40,496 bases of DNA. Source: Aved-18 sp964606665. GTDB lineage: Bacteria > Cyanobacteriota > Vampirovibrionia > Obscuribacterales > Obscuribacteraceae. The notes under the pieces are model-generated. The model was not told where the DNA came from, did no database searches, and saw only the letters and a list, made by a program, of their open reading frames with translations. This document shows positions 1 to 9,500 of the stretch, in pieces. Position numbers and translations under genes: made by a program. The first letter of the stretch is position 1. Every line of letters starts with the position of its first letter. The stretch covers positions 1 to 40,496 of the forward strand of contig CAZSHS010000039.1 in NCBI GenBank assembly GCA_964606665.1, in the 5' to 3' direction.

Positions 1-351
1 CAAATGAACCTTCTTGACAAAGAGGCGCCAATGAGAATGCTTGTTCCAAGCGGAAGCCAAATAAAATTGATTTACGAAGTTGGCAAACCGCCTGTGCTTG
101 CAGCTCGTATTCAAGAATTGTTTGGTATGAAAGAGACTCCTCGAATTGCTCAATTGCGAGTTGCGGTTCTGGTGCATCTGCTTGCGCCAAATTTTAGAGT
201 GCAACAAATTACGCCTGATTTAGGTAGTTTCTGGAGAAATACTTATGGTCAAGTTCGCAAAGACTTGAAAGCACGTTATCCAAAACACTCATGGCCCGAA
301 GATCCGCTCACTGCAGAGGCTATGCGTGGAGCCAAACGCCGAGACGTCTAA
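1..351 (+). CDS. hrpB: ATP-dependent helicase HrpB, C-terminal fragment (cut by window edge)
   Basis: This is the last ~116 residues of HrpB, a DEAH-type helicase. The reading frame is open to base 1, so the ATG at base 4 is internal. The sequence shows the HrpB C-terminal signature: a VPSGS motif, then PPVLAARIQELFG, then SFWRNTY..VRKDLKARYPKH, then WPEDPL near the stop. HrpB is normally about 800-850 residues, so the RecA-like helicase core lies to the left of the window. The stop codon (349-351) overlaps by three bases the stop of the convergent gene on the other strand. The physiological role of HrpB is poorly defined. Family assignment is firm because the C-terminal domain is specific to HrpB. 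Confidence 0.93.
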   Translation, partial: QMNLLDKEAPMRMLVPSGSQIKLIYEVGKPPVLAARIQELFGMKETPRIAQLRVAVLVHLLAPNFRVQQITPDLGSFWRNTYGQVRKDLKARYPKHSWPEDPLTAEAMRGAKRRDV

Positions 352-1092
352 TTGTCGATGCGATTTTCTTTATTCGAGTCACTGCTTGGAGCGTCATCTT
401 CAAACGTTATGGTTTTTTTGATGCACCAATGTGGTTCGAGTCTGGCATAAGTAACCACATTTTCACTGCCGCCTGTTTCTTTTTGTGCATCTGTATCTGG
501 AACTACTTTAAAATCGTCGTCATTGTCAAAATAGTGGATGTTTTTTGTAAGATAAATGAATTTACCTGTAGGAGCGTCGTCGTNNNNNNNNNNCTTCGAA
601 AATGCCGAATCTGAAACCATTGGCTTCTGATTTTGATATGGGATTTGGGTTCGCCTCAGCTTTTTGTTCTTCGTAGTCGCTGCCGATATCTTGTATTTTG
701 CATGATTTCAAAAGGTCTAAATATTTGAAAAATCTTTCTCTGGAAATTATCTTGTCGGGAGGGAATTCACCCATTCTGTAAGGATAGAAGGTCATTGAAA
801 AGTTCTTGTCGTTGTGAAAAATCCAATTCTTATTGAAGGTGCTGATTTTGTCTTCATGAGCCATTATTGCTAATTGATGGAATTCTTTTTTGTGTTTATT
901 GAATAAATCTCTCAACTCCTGGTCTTTGGGACAGGACTCGAAATAGGGCTTATCTACTTCAAAGACGCTTTGAAAGTAAGAAACTTTTTCTGTGAAATCT
1001 TCAGTTCCGACTAATATCGTAGCGACGATTAAAGCGCACAGGGTCAGTGCACCTAAAACACCTACTACAATAATTATGTGGCTTTTTTTCAC
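348..1092 (-). CDS. Membrane-anchored hypothetical protein interrupted by a scaffold gap
   Basis: No family is recognised. Translation starts at a GTG (1092). An N-terminal hydrophobic segment (about residues 5-28, rich in I/V/L/A) is a signal anchor or uncleaved signal peptide, followed by a polar domain of ~140 residues. The frame then meets the N run at 584-593. Beyond the gap a different frame continues without a stop to a TAG at 348-350 and looks like real protein (DDAPTGKFIYLT, then a stretch with VVPDTDA and ARLEPHW). The two pieces join in frame if the true gap length is a multiple of three, so one gene of roughly 245 residues is the simplest reading. The alternative is two partial genes. 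It is convergent with hrpB and divergent from the gene at 1170. Confidence 0.6.
584..593. other. Scaffold gap (10 N)
   Basis: Ten undetermined bases. Four such runs of identical length occur in the window, which points to a fixed-size scaffolding placeholder and not a measured gap. This one lies inside the minus-strand gene at 348-1092. Confidence 0.95.
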
Positions 1093-1151
1093 GTTGTTTT
1101 TTTAGTTCCTGATTGATTTTCAGATGATCAATTTATTCCCTCTTGCCAGCT

Positions 1152-1160
1152 TGATATAAT
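1152..1160 (+). promoter_or_regulatory. Extended -10 promoter (TGATATAAT)
   Basis: A perfect extended -10 element, TGn followed by TATAAT, lies with its end 9 bases before the GTG at 1170. Transcription would start near base 1167, so the downstream mRNA would have almost no leader. No good -35 is visible, which extended -10 promoters tolerate. Confidence 0.5.
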
Positions 1161-1169
1161 CAAGCTGTC

Positions 1170-2699
1170 GTGGCTTCAATTCTTAGATTAAATACTGCAA
1201 TTTTGTCAAAACTATCGAAGTTTGCTCTTCTTTTGGCAACCTGCTTTTTTGTAGGCAACGCCTTGACACCGGCGTACTGTCAAGATGAATCTCGCTTTGA
1301 GTTTTTCCCTTGGGAATCCTGTCTGTTGCTAACTATTGAAAGAATTGAACAATCTGGCAAGGACCGCATTTATCACGCGACCATCGCCGACGTTTTGCAA
1401 GGCCGTTTCTTAAAACGTAATCCGATATCGGTTTACGTTTCAAGTTTGGGTAGTGGGGGTGAAAGCCCGTTGGAGCGCCGTTTTGTGGTGGGTCAGACCG
1501 TGCTGGTGGCATTCAATAGTTTGCCTCCAAACCGCTTCAGAAAGCATCTTAAAATTTATAATGAATACTTCCCGCTTGGCGATAAAGATCAGAATCAAGG
1601 CGAAATAGACAAGCTCAAGGCTAGGTTGACGAATTCTTTGTTTCCATACAGGGCTTGTGTAGATGCGACCATCACCAAGAATAAATTTGTCAAAAAGGGT
1701 TGTGAAGCTTGTCATCCAGGCAGAATAGACATCGAAGCAACCATTAATGAAGTCTATATGCCTGATGCTCTAAGTCAGGCTGAACCCGAAGCTCTCGTGC
1801 AAGAAAAAACAATTCCAAAGACATTTCACGCCAGTTTGCGGAAAGGTCAGAAGCTCAAGGCATTTTTCTACGAAGATTTCGCCAGACCACTAAAGAAAGG
1901 TCAGCGCTACATCTGGAAATTCAATCCTGTATATCATGACGAGAAGGATCCAGAGCGCATTTTTTTAGGATTGAATGGTGGCACATTTAGTGCCGCAAAT
2001 GAATTTAGTGATAGCCAGATTCAAGAGTTGAAAGCCCAACCAGAGCGATTTGGCGAATATTTAATCGAAACTAAAAAGCACATGCAAGCTCAAATAGAAA
2101 AAAGTTGGACAAAAGAGCAGATAGGCACTTACGTGAGTAAATCAGAACTGCGATACATTCCGCGAACACAAGGAGTGGTAGTCACCGAAGGCAATGTGAT
2201 TTCGGGGCAGTTGTTTGAATCGGATCAAGATAAATTAGGAAAGGTTCTCTGGTTCTCCGGGCTCATAGAGGGCAAACCATGTGGCGAATATCAACTACAG
2301 GTGCATAAAGGTGGAGCCAATTTTTGGGTCCTGGACTCTGGATACTTCTGTAATCCTATGCATAGGTCAGAAATAAGTTTCTTTCAGAAATTTTTCAAAG
2401 ACATTTTAGTTAAATGCGGCATCACATACTCTCGTGTAAATAATCTGAAGGAAAACAAAGAACTCATGCCAGGGCGAGATGAGTTGGTTTTGCAATTGAA
2501 TGAGCAAAATCAGATAGAAAAAATCAAATTCCGATTGCTCAATGAAAAATTGCTCGAAGCTAAAGTTGACAAAGAAATGAATCTGTCTGATTTTAGAATC
2601 GATGATGCACCAAGCCAAATATGGCAAGATGCTTACAGTCAAAGGATAGACAATATGAATAAAGTCTGGCAGGAGACTTTGAATTTTGAAAAATGGTAG
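1170..2699 (+). CDS. Secreted hypothetical protein with one CxxCH motif
   Basis: A 509-residue protein of unknown function. The GTG start gives an N-terminal signal peptide (hydrophobic residues about 17-31, cleavage likely after ...PAYC or nearby), so it should be exported. The first ~170 residues have beta-rich character (the ERIEQSGKDRIYHATIADV region). At about residue 178 there is a CEACH sequence, formally the haem-c attachment motif CxxCH. A single such motif without other cytochrome features could equally be a metal site or chance. The C-terminal third is polar and helical. A shorter start at the TTG near 1203 is possible but would trim the signal peptide n-region. The gene stands alone behind an extended -10 promoter and converges with the gene at 2728. 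Confidence 0.7.
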   Translation: MASILRLNTAILSKLSKFALLLATCFFVGNALTPAYCQDESRFEFFPWESCLLLTIERIEQSGKDRIYHATIADVLQGRFLKRNPISVYVSSLGSGGESPLERRFVVGQTVLVAFNSLPPNRFRKHLKIYNEYFPLGDKDQNQGEIDKLKARLTNSLFPYRACVDATITKNKFVKKGCEACHPGRIDIEATINEVYMPDALSQAEPEALVQEKTIPKTFHASLRKGQKLKAFFYEDFARPLKKGQRYIWKFNPVYHDEKDPERIFLGLNGGTFSAANEFSDSQIQELKAQPERFGEYLIETKKHMQAQIEKSWTKEQIGTYVSKSELRYIPRTQGVVVTEGNVISGQLFESDQDKLGKVLWFSGLIEGKPCGEYQLQVHKGGANFWVLDSGYFCNPMHRSEISFFQKFFKDILVKCGITYSRVNNLKENKELMPGRDELVLQLNEQNQIEKIKFRLLNEKLLEAKVDKEMNLSDFRIDDAPSQIWQDAYSQRIDNMNKVWQETLNFEKW

Positions 2700-2727
2700 C
2701 TCAAGTCAAAAACTCGGATGAAAAAAT

Positions 2728-3480
2728 TTAAGTCAGAGTGCGTGGGGGCCTTTTAAAAGCTGGGAGTCTGCTTGCTGAATTAAATTGAAAAACATTGTCG
2801 GTGCTTTGGATGCCTCCAGGACCTTGAGCCGATTGAGCTGCTTTAGCCATTCGCGCCATTTGATTTTCAATAGGTGAAAAATCGTCAAAACAAATTTCTT
2901 CAAGCGTTTCATTTGGTAGTTCGTCACTGTATTGTTCGACAAACTGCATCGGGTTTATTTCGGGCTGGAATTTAAAAGTTGTATCTTCGTTGTCTGCCGG
3001 AGCAGTATTCAAAGGGGTTTTTACTTCATCAAGAAGTGGAGGCAGCATAGGAGTTGCGTAATTGACAGTCCAATCTGTACTTATGTCTTGAGTGATAGGC
3101 GGGGTATAAACCGGCTCTTTGTTTCGGTCAGCCAAATTTGTCGAAGCCCAGTTCGTTTGCGATGGCTGCGGCTGTGCGCGAGTTGCAATATTCATATGAT
3201 CGAGGCTCTGACTGCGAATACCGTCTATAGCCGCGTAGGGGTCATAACGTCCCTGCTGCAATTCGTTTATTAGTTTGTGGGCAGGCAAATTGGTATAGCT
3301 TTGACGCACTCCAAACCAGCGGGTTTTTCCGTCGGTTTCGTTGGGTGCTGAAGTCAAACGCCTGGTTGCAAGCAGATCGTTCTCGGTCGTGCGCGGGGCT
3401 TGCTCAGGAACTTGTAAGTCTTCCTGGGTTTTCCGTTTGCCAGAAAACCAGGGATTGGATGATCCCGTGTCATTATTCAT
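2728..3480 (-). CDS. Hypothetical low-complexity, probably disordered protein
   Basis: No family recognised. The protein of 250 residues is rich in N, Q, P, T and S, has no hydrophobic core, signal peptide or membrane segment, and ends in a basic proline-rich tail (RPPRTLT). Intrinsic disorder is the natural reading. The most ordered-looking part is about residues 55-80 (WFGVRQSYTNLPAHKLINEL). I chose the ATG at 3480. The frame is open to a TTG at 3525, but that has no ribosome binding site. It is transcribed in the same direction as dcp but 85 bases downstream of it. Confidence 0.6.
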   Translation of the reverse strand: MNNDTGSSNPWFSGKRKTQEDLQVPEQAPRTTENDLLATRRLTSAPNETDGKTRWFGVRQSYTNLPAHKLINELQQGRYDPYAAIDGIRSQSLDHMNIATRAQPQPSQTNWASTNLADRNKEPVYTPPITQDISTDWTVNYATPMLPPLLDEVKTPLNTAPADNEDTTFKFQPEINPMQFVEQYSDELPNETLEEICFDDFSPIENQMARMAKAAQSAQGPGGIQSTDNVFQFNSASRLPAFKRPPRTLT

Positions 3481-3565
3481 TGAAATTTTCCCAGTTTCAT
3501 ACGCCTGGAGCCATGATAAAACCAAGCAAGGAGGTAGTCAAGCTAATTTAACTTACCCAAACCTA

Positions 3566-5707
3566 TTAGGAGGAGACGGGAAAGCCTCGGTCGCGCATCA
3601 GGGCATTTGTGTCCACGTCGCGTCCTCTGAAATTGCGGAAAGCAACATCAGGCGCTATCGAATTCCCGACACTAAATATAGTGTCACGAAAACGGTCGCA
3701 GGTTTTGCGATCGTACAGACCACCAGCTTCTTGGAATGCTTCGGTTGCATCAGCAGACATAGTATCCGCCCAGATGTAAACGTAATAACCAGCCGAGTAA
3801 CCATCGTCTGAGAAAATATGTCCAAACTGTGTTGGTCTGTGACGCATTACAATCTCGGTTGGGCAGCCAATCTCAGCCATTGTTTTCTTCTCGAAATCGC
3901 TTGCGTCGATGTTGGAGTCTGGAGTTGATGCCAGGTGTATCTTCATGTCGTAAAGTGCTGAGGCAAGATATTCGACAGTGATGAAGCCTGAATTGAATGT
4001 TTTTGCCTTGCGAATTTTTTCAATTAAAGCATCAGGCATCGGCTCACCGGTCTTGTGATGAAGAGCATATTTTTTCAATACTTCATTAGTCATAAGCCAC
4101 CGTTCGTTCACTTGCGATGGAAACTCAACAAAGTCGCGTTTAACCGCAGTGCCTGCTAGGCTTGGGTAAGTGACATTTGACTGTAAACCGTGCAAGGCGT
4201 GACCAAACTCGTGGAACATTGTATTTGCATCATCCCACGAGATGAGAGTGGGCTCGCCTGGCTTACCTTTGACGAAATTGGAGTTGTTTGAAACTATGGG
4301 TGTGACGTCTTTGTCGAAGCGCTCCTGAGTGCGATATTCATTCATCCAGGCGCCCGAGCGTTTGCCTTCGCGAGCATAGGGATCGAAATACCACATGCCG
4401 ATTTGCTTGCCGTTGCGTAATACTTGGTAGACGGTGACGTCTGGATGCACCACAGGCAGTCCATCGATTTTTTTCATTTGCACGCCGAAAACCTTATCTG
4501 CGGCGTAGAACATGCCCTCTAGAATTTTATCGAGTTGCAAATATTCTTTGACAACATTTTGGTCTATATCATATTTTTCGTTGCGCACTTTCTCCGCGTA
4601 GAAGCGATAATCCCAGGGCTCAATTTTGATTTTGGCGCCCTCTTTGTCCGCGATAGCTTGCATGTCAGCCACTTCTTCTTTGACGCGATTAGTAGCAGCC
4701 TTCCAAACTTTGAGCATGAGGTCCATGGCCGCTTCTGGGGTCTTAGCCATGTTGTTGTCTAGAATCCAGTGAGCATGCGTTTTATAGCCTAGAATTTTGG
4801 CGCGTTCGGCTCTCAATTTGAGTATTTCGCTTATTGTGGCTTTGTTATTGTGCGCGTTTTCATTGTCACCGCGATTGGTCCACATACGCCAGCCTTTTTC
4901 ACGCAAATCGCGTCTTTTAGAAAAGGTCAAAAATGGTTCCATTGCAGAGCGTGTGTTAGCGATGCACCATTTGCCTTTTTTGCCTTTGCTCTCCCCTTGA
5001 GCCGCTGCTGCTGCTTTGATGCTTTCTGGTAGTCCTTGCAAATCCTCTTCTGAATCCAGATCCAGTGTGTAATCTTCTTCGTCTGCCAGTTGATTCTGGC
5101 TGAATTTGGTAAACAAAGCAGCCAGACGTTCGTTTATTTCACCAAGACGTGCTTTTTTCTTCTGATCAAGACCAGCACCCTGACGCGTGAACTGTCTGTA
5201 ATAGACATCAACTAAACGTTCTTGCTCTGGAGTCAAACCAGAATTTTGGCGAGCTTCATATACAGCTTTTATGCGCTGGAAAAGCGGGTCGTTTTGAATT
5301 ATTTCGTCGTCGAACTTGGCCATGATTGGACGCATCTGGGATTCTATGGCCTGCATTTTTTTGTCGTTCATGGTCGATGTATAAATATCAAAGAAACGGA
5401 CTGAATTATTAAATGGTCTGCCCGCGTCTTCAAGTGCGACTATAGTGTTTTTAAAATCAGCTTTGTCATTCGCTTGAGCAATCGCTTTTATTTGCTCTCG
5501 CTTGAGATCCATGCCTTTCATCATTGCCGCTTTCAAGTCGACGGTCTTGGCAAGATCGAAACGTGGATAACCGTTATGGTCGCCTGTCCAGGTTTCCAAC
5601 AGCGGACCAAGCGACTCAGTTGCCAGAGCCTGCTTTATATTCATGATAAATGCTTCTCCCAGTGCGGCTATGTAAATTGCGTTCTTTAGAAAAGTTCTTC
5701 TCTTCAT
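3566..5707 (-). CDS. dcp: Peptidyl-dipeptidase Dcp, M3 family zinc metallopeptidase with Tat-type signal
   Basis: An M3 (thimet oligopeptidase) family peptidase of 713 residues. The zinc site HEFGH is at about residues 499-503, followed by the Dcp-type sequence RDFVEFPSQVNERW. The family removes dipeptides from the C-termini of short peptides. Its N-terminus is MKRRTFLK followed by a hydrophobic stretch, which fits the twin-arginine consensus (RRxFLK), so the enzyme is probably folded in the cytoplasm, loaded with zinc and exported by Tat; this is inference. E. coli Dcp is ~680 residues, and the extra length here is the signal region. A GAGG lies about 10 bases upstream of the ATG. It is divergent from the DUF2490 gene. 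PepF or OpdA are less likely because of the FVEFPSQ motif. Confidence 0.88.
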   Translation of the reverse strand: MKRRTFLKNAIYIAALGEAFIMNIKQALATESLGPLLETWTGDHNGYPRFDLAKTVDLKAAMMKGMDLKREQIKAIAQANDKADFKNTIVALEDAGRPFNNSVRFFDIYTSTMNDKKMQAIESQMRPIMAKFDDEIIQNDPLFQRIKAVYEARQNSGLTPEQERLVDVYYRQFTRQGAGLDQKKKARLGEINERLAALFTKFSQNQLADEEDYTLDLDSEEDLQGLPESIKAAAAAQGESKGKKGKWCIANTRSAMEPFLTFSKRRDLREKGWRMWTNRGDNENAHNNKATISEILKLRAERAKILGYKTHAHWILDNNMAKTPEAAMDLMLKVWKAATNRVKEEVADMQAIADKEGAKIKIEPWDYRFYAEKVRNEKYDIDQNVVKEYLQLDKILEGMFYAADKVFGVQMKKIDGLPVVHPDVTVYQVLRNGKQIGMWYFDPYAREGKRSGAWMNEYRTQERFDKDVTPIVSNNSNFVKGKPGEPTLISWDDANTMFHEFGHALHGLQSNVTYPSLAGTAVKRDFVEFPSQVNERWLMTNEVLKKYALHHKTGEPMPDALIEKIRKAKTFNSGFITVEYLASALYDMKIHLASTPDSNIDASDFEKKTMAEIGCPTEIVMRHRPTQFGHIFSDDGYSAGYYVYIWADTMSADATEAFQEAGGLYDRKTCDRFRDTIFSVGNSIAPDVAFRNFRGRDVDTNALMRDRGFPVSS

Positions 5708-5755
5708 TAATTTCAGACCTCGAAATCATGAAACGACGGGATTTGTAGAGCGTCA

Positions 5756-5761
5756 ATTATA
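5756..5761 (-). promoter_or_regulatory. Candidate -10 element for dcp
   Basis: On the minus strand this reads TATAAT, 48 bases upstream of the dcp ATG, in the 120-base divergent region between dcp and the DUF2490 gene. No convincing -35 sits 17 bases further upstream. Nothing else definite is visible in this intergenic stretch. Confidence 0.35.
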
Positions 5762-5827
5762 CGAATTTAGAGTGCAAAAATGTTACTCTATTCGTTGTCA
5801 TTTACTCGTCAGTAATTCAACCGATTA

Positions 5828-6520
5828 ATGCTTGCCTGGCGCAAACTATTTTTAACTCTGACATTTGCATCAAGTTATATGCTTGGCGTCGCCATGCCTT
5901 CTTATGCCAACGTTGAGCACGATTTACAGTTGTGGACTCCGGTCACTTTTGATGCGCGAATTTATCGCAATTTGCGAGGATATTTGGAGGTGAATCCCCG
6001 TATTGGTGACAACATCACACAAATGAATCAGTTGTTAATTCGACCTGCTTTGCAGTATAGAGTGAATGAAGGTTGTTCGCTTTTTGCTGGGTATTTGTGG
6101 GGAACAACATATCAAAATGGCGATGTTCTGCACGAACACAGGCTCTGGGAGCAGGTTTTGTTAGAGAAGGATATTAAACGATTTTCGATTCTAAATAGAA
6201 CTCGCCTGGAACAGCGTATGTTTCCTCATCTTGCTGACACTGGAAACAGACTCAGGCATATGCTTAAGCTCGAATATGATTTGAATTCGAAACTATATTT
6301 GGTGGCATCAGACGAATTATTCATAAACTTGAATTCGGTTAAAAATGGTCCCCAAGGTGGCATCGATCAAAATCGCATTTTTGCAGGCGTTGGTGTTCGT
6401 CCGCTCAAGCGCACCAGAATAGAAGCAGGCTATCAGTTTCAATATATCAATCGTACTGACCAGTTTGACATTGGCAATCACGCTATTTTGGTCCAGACCT
6501 TTATTGGCATAAAAGACTGA
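5828..6520 (+). CDS. DUF2490 family outer-membrane beta-barrel protein
   Basis: A 230-residue protein with a signal peptide (cleavage probably after SYA, about residue 27) followed by alternating amphipathic strands. Family features are visible: DLQLWTPV near the mature N-terminus, NPRIGDN, a LLIRPALQY strand, then HEHRLWEQ and NRTRLEQR. It ends in a strand with aromatic residues, as outer-membrane barrels do. DUF2490 proteins are small predicted barrels of unknown function. No Shine-Dalgarno is evident. It converges with the RND pump gene with only 12 bases between stops. Confidence 0.82.
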   Translation: MLAWRKLFLTLTFASSYMLGVAMPSYANVEHDLQLWTPVTFDARIYRNLRGYLEVNPRIGDNITQMNQLLIRPALQYRVNEGCSLFAGYLWGTTYQNGDVLHEHRLWEQVLLEKDIKRFSILNRTRLEQRMFPHLADTGNRLRHMLKLEYDLNSKLYLVASDELFINLNSVKNGPQGGIDQNRIFAGVGVRPLKRTRIEAGYQFQYINRTDQFDIGNHAILVQTFIGIKD

Positions 6521-6532
6521 TTTGTGTCTTCT

Positions 6533-9500
6533 TTACTCTGCGTCTTCTTTTGGTTTACTAGTCATTAAATAAAGCGTGGGCAAGACCAGAAGGGTCATTA
6601 TTGTCGCGCTCAATAACCCGCCAAACACTACTGTGGCAAGCGGCTTTTGAATCTCTGCACCTGTGCCGTGTGAAAAGAGCTTCGGCAATAATCCCATCAT
6701 TGCTACCAGTGCAGTCATGAGTACTGGTCTGAAGCGAACTTCGGCACCACTTTTGATTGCATCTAGCGTAGTCATGCCTTCTTTTTCGGCTTGCATTATA
6801 TAGCTCACAAGAATAACGCCGTTTTGCACCGCTACACCAAACAACGCAATAAAGCCAATTAGTGCTGGTACTGACACCGGCTGCTGCGAAATAGCCAGAG
6901 CAACGACTCCGCCAATGGTGGCAAACGGCACGTTTAGCATAATGAGACCGGCATTTCTGATTGAATGAAAAGTGAAAAACAAAAGGATGAATATCAAAAA
7001 TAAAACAATGGGCACTACTATGCTCAAACGTTGCATGGCGTGTTGTTGGTTTTCAAATTGTCCGCCCCAAACTATCGAATAGCCCTTCGGCATGGGCACC
7101 TCGCGCTTGATTTCATCTTGCGCTTCTTTCACCCATGAGCCTAAATCGCGACCACGAATGTTGATCATAACAGCAGCTCTTCTTTGACCGTCTTCTCGAT
7201 TAATCAAAATTGCCCCGCGCTCCACACGCAAATCGGCTATCGATTTTAGTGGCACCACCGCCTTGTCTGAGGCTTGAATAGTGAGATTAGATATCATTTC
7301 AGGTGTGTCACGTTGTTCTTTTTTCAGTCTGACTAAAACACCAAAGCGTCGTGTCCCTTGAATTACTTCAGTTACCTCTTTACCCGCAAGTGATGCCTGC
7401 ACCACATCTTGTACTTCGTGCACTTTCATTCCCATTCGGGCAAGCTCGTGCCTGTTCAAAGTTATTTTTAATTCGGGAGCGCCAATAACAGGTTCGCGCG
7501 AAGTGTCAGCAGTGCCGCGCAAATTAGAAAGACTGACTCGTACTTTGTCGGCAAGTGAATCGAGCGTTTTTAAATCTGGTCCAAATATTTTGATACCAAC
7601 ATCGGCTTTGATACCAGTAATTAAGTCATCTACCATGTCTGCAATTGGTTGCGAGAAGCTGTGCATAATGCCTGGAATTTTGTCCATTTCATGCGCCATT
7701 CTGTCAACTAAGTGTTCTTTATTTTGGTCTTTCCATGTGTGTCTTGGCTTAAGTCCAATATACATGTCTGCTGCATCAACGCCCTCTACGTCTGAGCCAA
7801 GACCAGAGCGTCCAATACGAGTGACGGCAATATCTACTTCGGGAAATTTGACCATCAGTTGCTCTACCATTTTGGCGTAGTCTATAGTGCGCGAATGCGA
7901 AATGCTTGGTGGCATTCGCATGCGAAGCCAGATAGAGCCTTCGTCTAAACTAGGCATGAATTCAGAGCCAAGAAAGGGCAAAATACAAACTGTCGACAAT
8001 AAAAGAGTTCCAGAAGCAATTATCACAGCCACTGGACGTTTAATGACTCTATCGAGACAGGAAAGATAGGAGTCTTTGATTTTTTCTACAAGCGGATTAT
8101 GCTTTTCCTTTATTTTTCCTTTTAGGAACCAAAAACACAGCACTGGAATGATGAAGATAGCCACCGCCAGGGCGCCTACGAGTGCATATATAAAAGTTAA
8201 AGCCAATGGCACGAACATTTTGCCTTCAACACCATCTAAGGCAAACAAGGGCAGATAAACGCTTATGATAATGACCATGGAAAAGGCGATTGGACGACCC
8301 ACTTCAAGGGCTGCGTTCAAAATGACGCCTAGAGTGTTTATCTTGCGGTCAGGGTATTCTTCGTGGATTTGAGACAGCCGCCTGTAAATGTTTTCAGCCA
8401 TCACCACGCCAGCATCTACCACCACTCCAAAGTCGACTGCGCCAAGTGTCATCAGATTGGCTGACAGCCCGCTAAATCGCATCATGATAAAGCTAAATAA
8501 AAGCGAAAGCGGAATGACGACAGATACTATAAGCGCCACTCGAATGTTCATTAATACAGCAGCCAGAATAACTATGACTAGAGAGCCGCTCAGCATGAGC
8601 ACTTCTTTGACCGTGTCCATAGTCTTATCGACTAATTCTTTCTGGTTGTAAAACGGCACGATTTTTATGCCATTGGGCAGAGTGGGCTGAATCTTGGCGA
8701 TTTTGTGTTCTACGGCTTCGACCACTTCGCGTGTATTCACACCTTTGCGGCTCATTACAATTCCAATAACCGCTTCGCCCTTGCCGTTCATCGAAGCGGA
8801 GCCGCGTCTAAAAGCGGGACCGATACTCACTTGCGCCAGTCTTTTTATAGTTACTGGTGTGCCGTGCTCTTCTTTCAATACAATATCTTCGATGTCTGAG
8901 ACTGTCTTGATGCGTCCAATACCGCGAATAATAATCTCTTCGTCGCCCGATTCGATAAAGCTACCACCAGCGTTTAAATTGCTTTGTTGAACTGCATTTA
9001 AAATATCGGTAACCGTCAGTCCATAAGCTTTAAGCTTGGATTGGTCGAGCATAACTTGATACTGTTTAATCCAGCCGCCATAAGTGACAACGTTTGCGAC
9101 GCCCTGCACTGACAGTAGTCGTTTGGCAATATTCCAGTCCTGAATAGTGCGCGTTTCAATCAAGTCGTGATTGTCGCTTGTGACGTAATACATAAAAATC
9201 TGACTAAAGGATGACACCACCGGTCCCAATTGCGGACGTGGTACACCAGCGGGTAGACTAATACTCAGTAGTCTTTGTTGGACTAGTTGTCTGGCAAAAT
9301 AAATATCGCAATTGTCGTCAAATATGGCTGTAACGAGCGAAAAGCCAAAGCGCGAGCTGGACCTCACTTTTTTGATAAAAGGCAAGCCATTGAGCGAATA
9401 TTCAATGGGTACTGTTACCAGTGATTCGACTTCTTCTGCTGCCATGTTTTCAGGTTCAGTGGCAATCTGCACCTGGACGTTACTTACGTCAGGATACGAA

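Noticed and set aside
3341..3811. Plus-strand open frame opposite the disordered protein and the 3' end of dcp
   Set aside because: It runs antisense to dcp, a firm family assignment, and has no family-like sequence or ribosome binding site.
5795..5812. Pho-box-like pair TTGTCAT-TTAC-TCGTCAG before the DUF2490 gene
   Set aside because: The first half matches the E. coli consensus at 6 of 7 positions but the second only in GTCA, and there is no further copy. Too weak to call.
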